Shown in pieces: positions 4,252 through 5,129 of a stretch of 5,129 nucleotides of DNA. Every line of letters begins with the position of its first letter. Within the stretch, counting starts at the first letter, position 1. Both the position numbers and the translations under genes were made by a program. The stretch comes from a bacterium (GTDB lineage: Bacteria; RBG-13-66-14): positions 1-5,129 of the forward strand of contig DATKYS010000108.1 of the NCBI GenBank assembly GCA_035528375.1. The letters are read 5' to 3'. Below the pieces are notes generated by a model that searched no databases, was not told the DNA's origin, and was given only the letters and a program-made list of their open reading frames with translations.

Positions 4252-4632
4252 CTACCCGGTCCTCTCGGCGAGCTCGTCCTCGGTGAAGGCCGCCTCGTCA
4301 TCTTCGGCGTCGAAGGCAAGATAGGCGCGCCGGGCGAATTTCTCCGGCTCCCGGCGCATGGCGGACCGTTGGTGGAGCTGAAGGAAGAATACCACCGCCG
4401 ATACCGCGCATCCCACGGCCATAACCCCCAGGGCCCACCCCGCCCCGATTTCCTCCGGCACACCGGCGAGGACCGCCGCCGCCGCTCCGAAGAGAACGGT
4501 CAACCCGAAAGATAAAAGCAGCGGGAAACGGTTCAGCCTCCGCAGCCGCTCCGCGGTATAAGAAACCTCCACGGGCCGGAGGTCGTACTGGCCCGGTTTG
4601 TCGGGAACCGGTAGCCCCACCCAGAGCCGCAT
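4252..4632 (-). CDS. Small two-helix membrane protein, function unknown
   Basis: A 126-residue protein with no recognised family. Residues 1-35 are polar and basic towards the end (AERLRRLNR). Two hydrophobic helices follow at about 37-57 (LLLSFGLTVLFGAAAAVLAG) and 64-85 (GWALGVMAVGCAVSAVVFFLQL). Next comes a basic segment (88-103, RSAMRREPEKFARR) and a clearly acidic tail (108-124). The basic residues flanking both helices suggest that both ends face the cytoplasm. It lies 5 bases after the ancestral stop of the YugP-like peptidase gene, whose TAG forms part of the weak Shine-Dalgarno (TAGGA), and 2 bases before the next membrane protein. A link to the peptidase is suggested only by position. 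Confidence 0.75.
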   Translation of the reverse strand: MRLWVGLPVPDKPGQYDLRPVEVSYTAERLRRLNRFPLLLSFGLTVLFGAAAAVLAGVPEEIGAGWALGVMAVGCAVSAVVFFLQLHQRSAMRREPEKFARRAYLAFDAEDDEAAFTEDELAERTG

Positions 4633-4637
4633 TTTTC

Positions 4638-4754
4638 CTACCGCCGGTTGAAGGCGCCGGCGATTAAAAGAAGGCGCAGTAGAATCAACAGGCTGGACAC
4701 CAGGGCGGCAACGTAGGTCAGCGCCGCGGCGGAGAGAATCTTCCGCGCCCCGAT
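4638..4754 (-). pseudogene. Detached C-terminal tail of the YugP-like peptidase, beyond an in-frame TAG
   Basis: After the TAG at 4757-4755 the same frame stays open for 38 codons to a second TAG (4640-4638). The text GARKILSAAALTYVAAL, followed by a hydrophobic stretch and AFNRR, is what one expects for the closing membrane helix of YugP-type peptidases, which usually continue from the 'PVEFNAS' region through 'GA+KVL.AAALTYVAA' to the end. The codons look under coding constraint and no start codon with a ribosome site precedes the segment, so it is not an independent gene. It is either a lost tail (recent nonsense mutation), a read-through product, or the result of a base error in the sequence. 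Confidence 0.85.
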
Positions 4755-5129
4755 CTACTCCTCGGGCTCTAGGTAATTTCCGTCGCTCAGGATGGCCAGG
4801 GCCCGCGAGCTGGCGTTGAATTCCACCGGCAGCGTTATGAGCTGGAACAACAAGAGGAGCGTGAAGCAGCCGATGCCGACCCAGACCAGCGGCTCCAAGG
4901 CGAAGATGAGCCCGGCGATGAAGAGCGGCAGGTATAGCCAGGAGCCGATTCTCGTCGCGGGAACGGCGGCGTTGCGCAGGTGGAGCGGGAAGTAGCCGCT
5001 AGAGTGCTGGATGGCGTGTCCAACCTCGTGGGCCGCCACCCCCAGCGCGGCCACGGAGGGCGAATGGGCCACGTCGGCGGAAAGGTACAGCTTCCGCGTC
5101 CGCGGGTCGTAGTGGTCCGACAGCCGACC
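4755..5129 (-). CDS. YugP-like membrane zinc metallopeptidase (Zn_peptidase_2 type), 5' part outside window, interrupted by in-frame TAG
   Basis: The frame is open from the right edge and gives 124 residues of a YugP-type putative membrane peptidase. Visible in order: LSDHYDPRTRKLYLS at the edge, the catalytic zinc motif HEVGH (visible residues 34-38) in ALGVAAHEVGHAIQH, the family stretch YFPLHLRNAAVP, two adjacent hydrophobic helices (about 61-78 and 81-100), and the conserved PVEFNASSRAL (101-111) whose E103 may be the third zinc ligand. The GTG at 5072 is internal, because family sequence continues upstream of it to the window edge. The frame ends at TAG (4757-4755), but matching family sequence continues in the same frame for 38 more residues, so the protein made would lack the last membrane helix. 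It heads the minus-strand run with two small membrane proteins and dtd. Activity and substrates of the family are poorly known. Confidence 0.9.
   Translation of the reverse strand, partial: GRLSDHYDPRTRKLYLSADVAHSPSVAALGVAAHEVGHAIQHSSGYFPLHLRNAAVPATRIGSWLYLPLFIAGLIFALEPLVWVGIGCFTLLLLFQLITLPVEFNASSRALAILSDGNYLEPEE

Noticed and set aside
3861-4463. Minus-strand 200-codon frame overlapping both small membrane genes
   Set aside because: Arg/Pro-rich shifted frame; the alternative frames give clean membrane helices, CxxC pairs and tight operon spacing.
4755-4757. UAG read as pyrrolysine or generally reassigned
   Set aside because: TAG is the commonest stop in this window and is followed by terminators at sorA and the second ferritin; no pyl gene is visible. 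Local read-through remains open and is kept as a finding.
1-5129. CRISPR arrays, tRNA or rRNA genes
   Set aside because: No regularly spaced repeats, cloverleaf-like segments or rRNA signature stretches were seen on either strand.

Overview
The window is GC-rich bacterial DNA with tightly packed genes, clear Shine-Dalgarno sites and factor-independent terminators. A superoxide reductase and two Dps-like ferritins (DPSL, 'thioferritin' type) suggest an anaerobe or microaerophile that must survive bursts of oxygen. The lineage cannot be named from the sequence alone; an uncultured or poorly sampled phylum is possible but is a guess.

Left part (1-1147, + strand). The window opens in the last 40 codons of an IS1595/ISXO2-like transposase. 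About 40 bp later begins a two-gene unit: a DPSL ferritin of the Bacteroides type (165-662) and a 1Fe superoxide reductase (697-1095), closed by a strong terminator. Superoxide reductase turns superoxide into peroxide, and a DPSL ferritin can use peroxide to oxidise and store Fe(II), so the pair forms a logical detoxification chain.

Middle part (1148-3302, + strand). A 358-bp intergenic region ends in an AT-rich promoter with a 12-bp palindrome. It precedes a second DPSL ferritin (1454-2005), this one of the Sulfolobus type, with its own terminator. Next come two tandem 69-residue DUF1858 proteins with CxxC motifs (2099-2308 and 2308-2517), overlapping by one base and probably read from a leaderless transcript. 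An orphan, very acidic lipoprotein (2657-3256) follows, with a near-consensus promoter.

Right part (3323-5129, - strand). A compact convergent operon runs leftward: a YugP-like membrane zinc peptidase (entering from the right edge), two small unknown two-helix membrane proteins (the second with a zinc ribbon), and D-aminoacyl-tRNA deacylase (dtd), which starts at TTG. The hairpin at 3273-3302 can serve both strands between the two convergent units. The peptidase frame is broken by an in-frame TAG, after which 38 recognisable family residues continue in the same frame.

Most of this is recognisable biology. The points worth a second look are the interrupted peptidase, the coexistence of two DPSL subtypes beside a superoxide reductase, the probable IS end just upstream of that operon, and the overlapping pair of DUF1858 genes.
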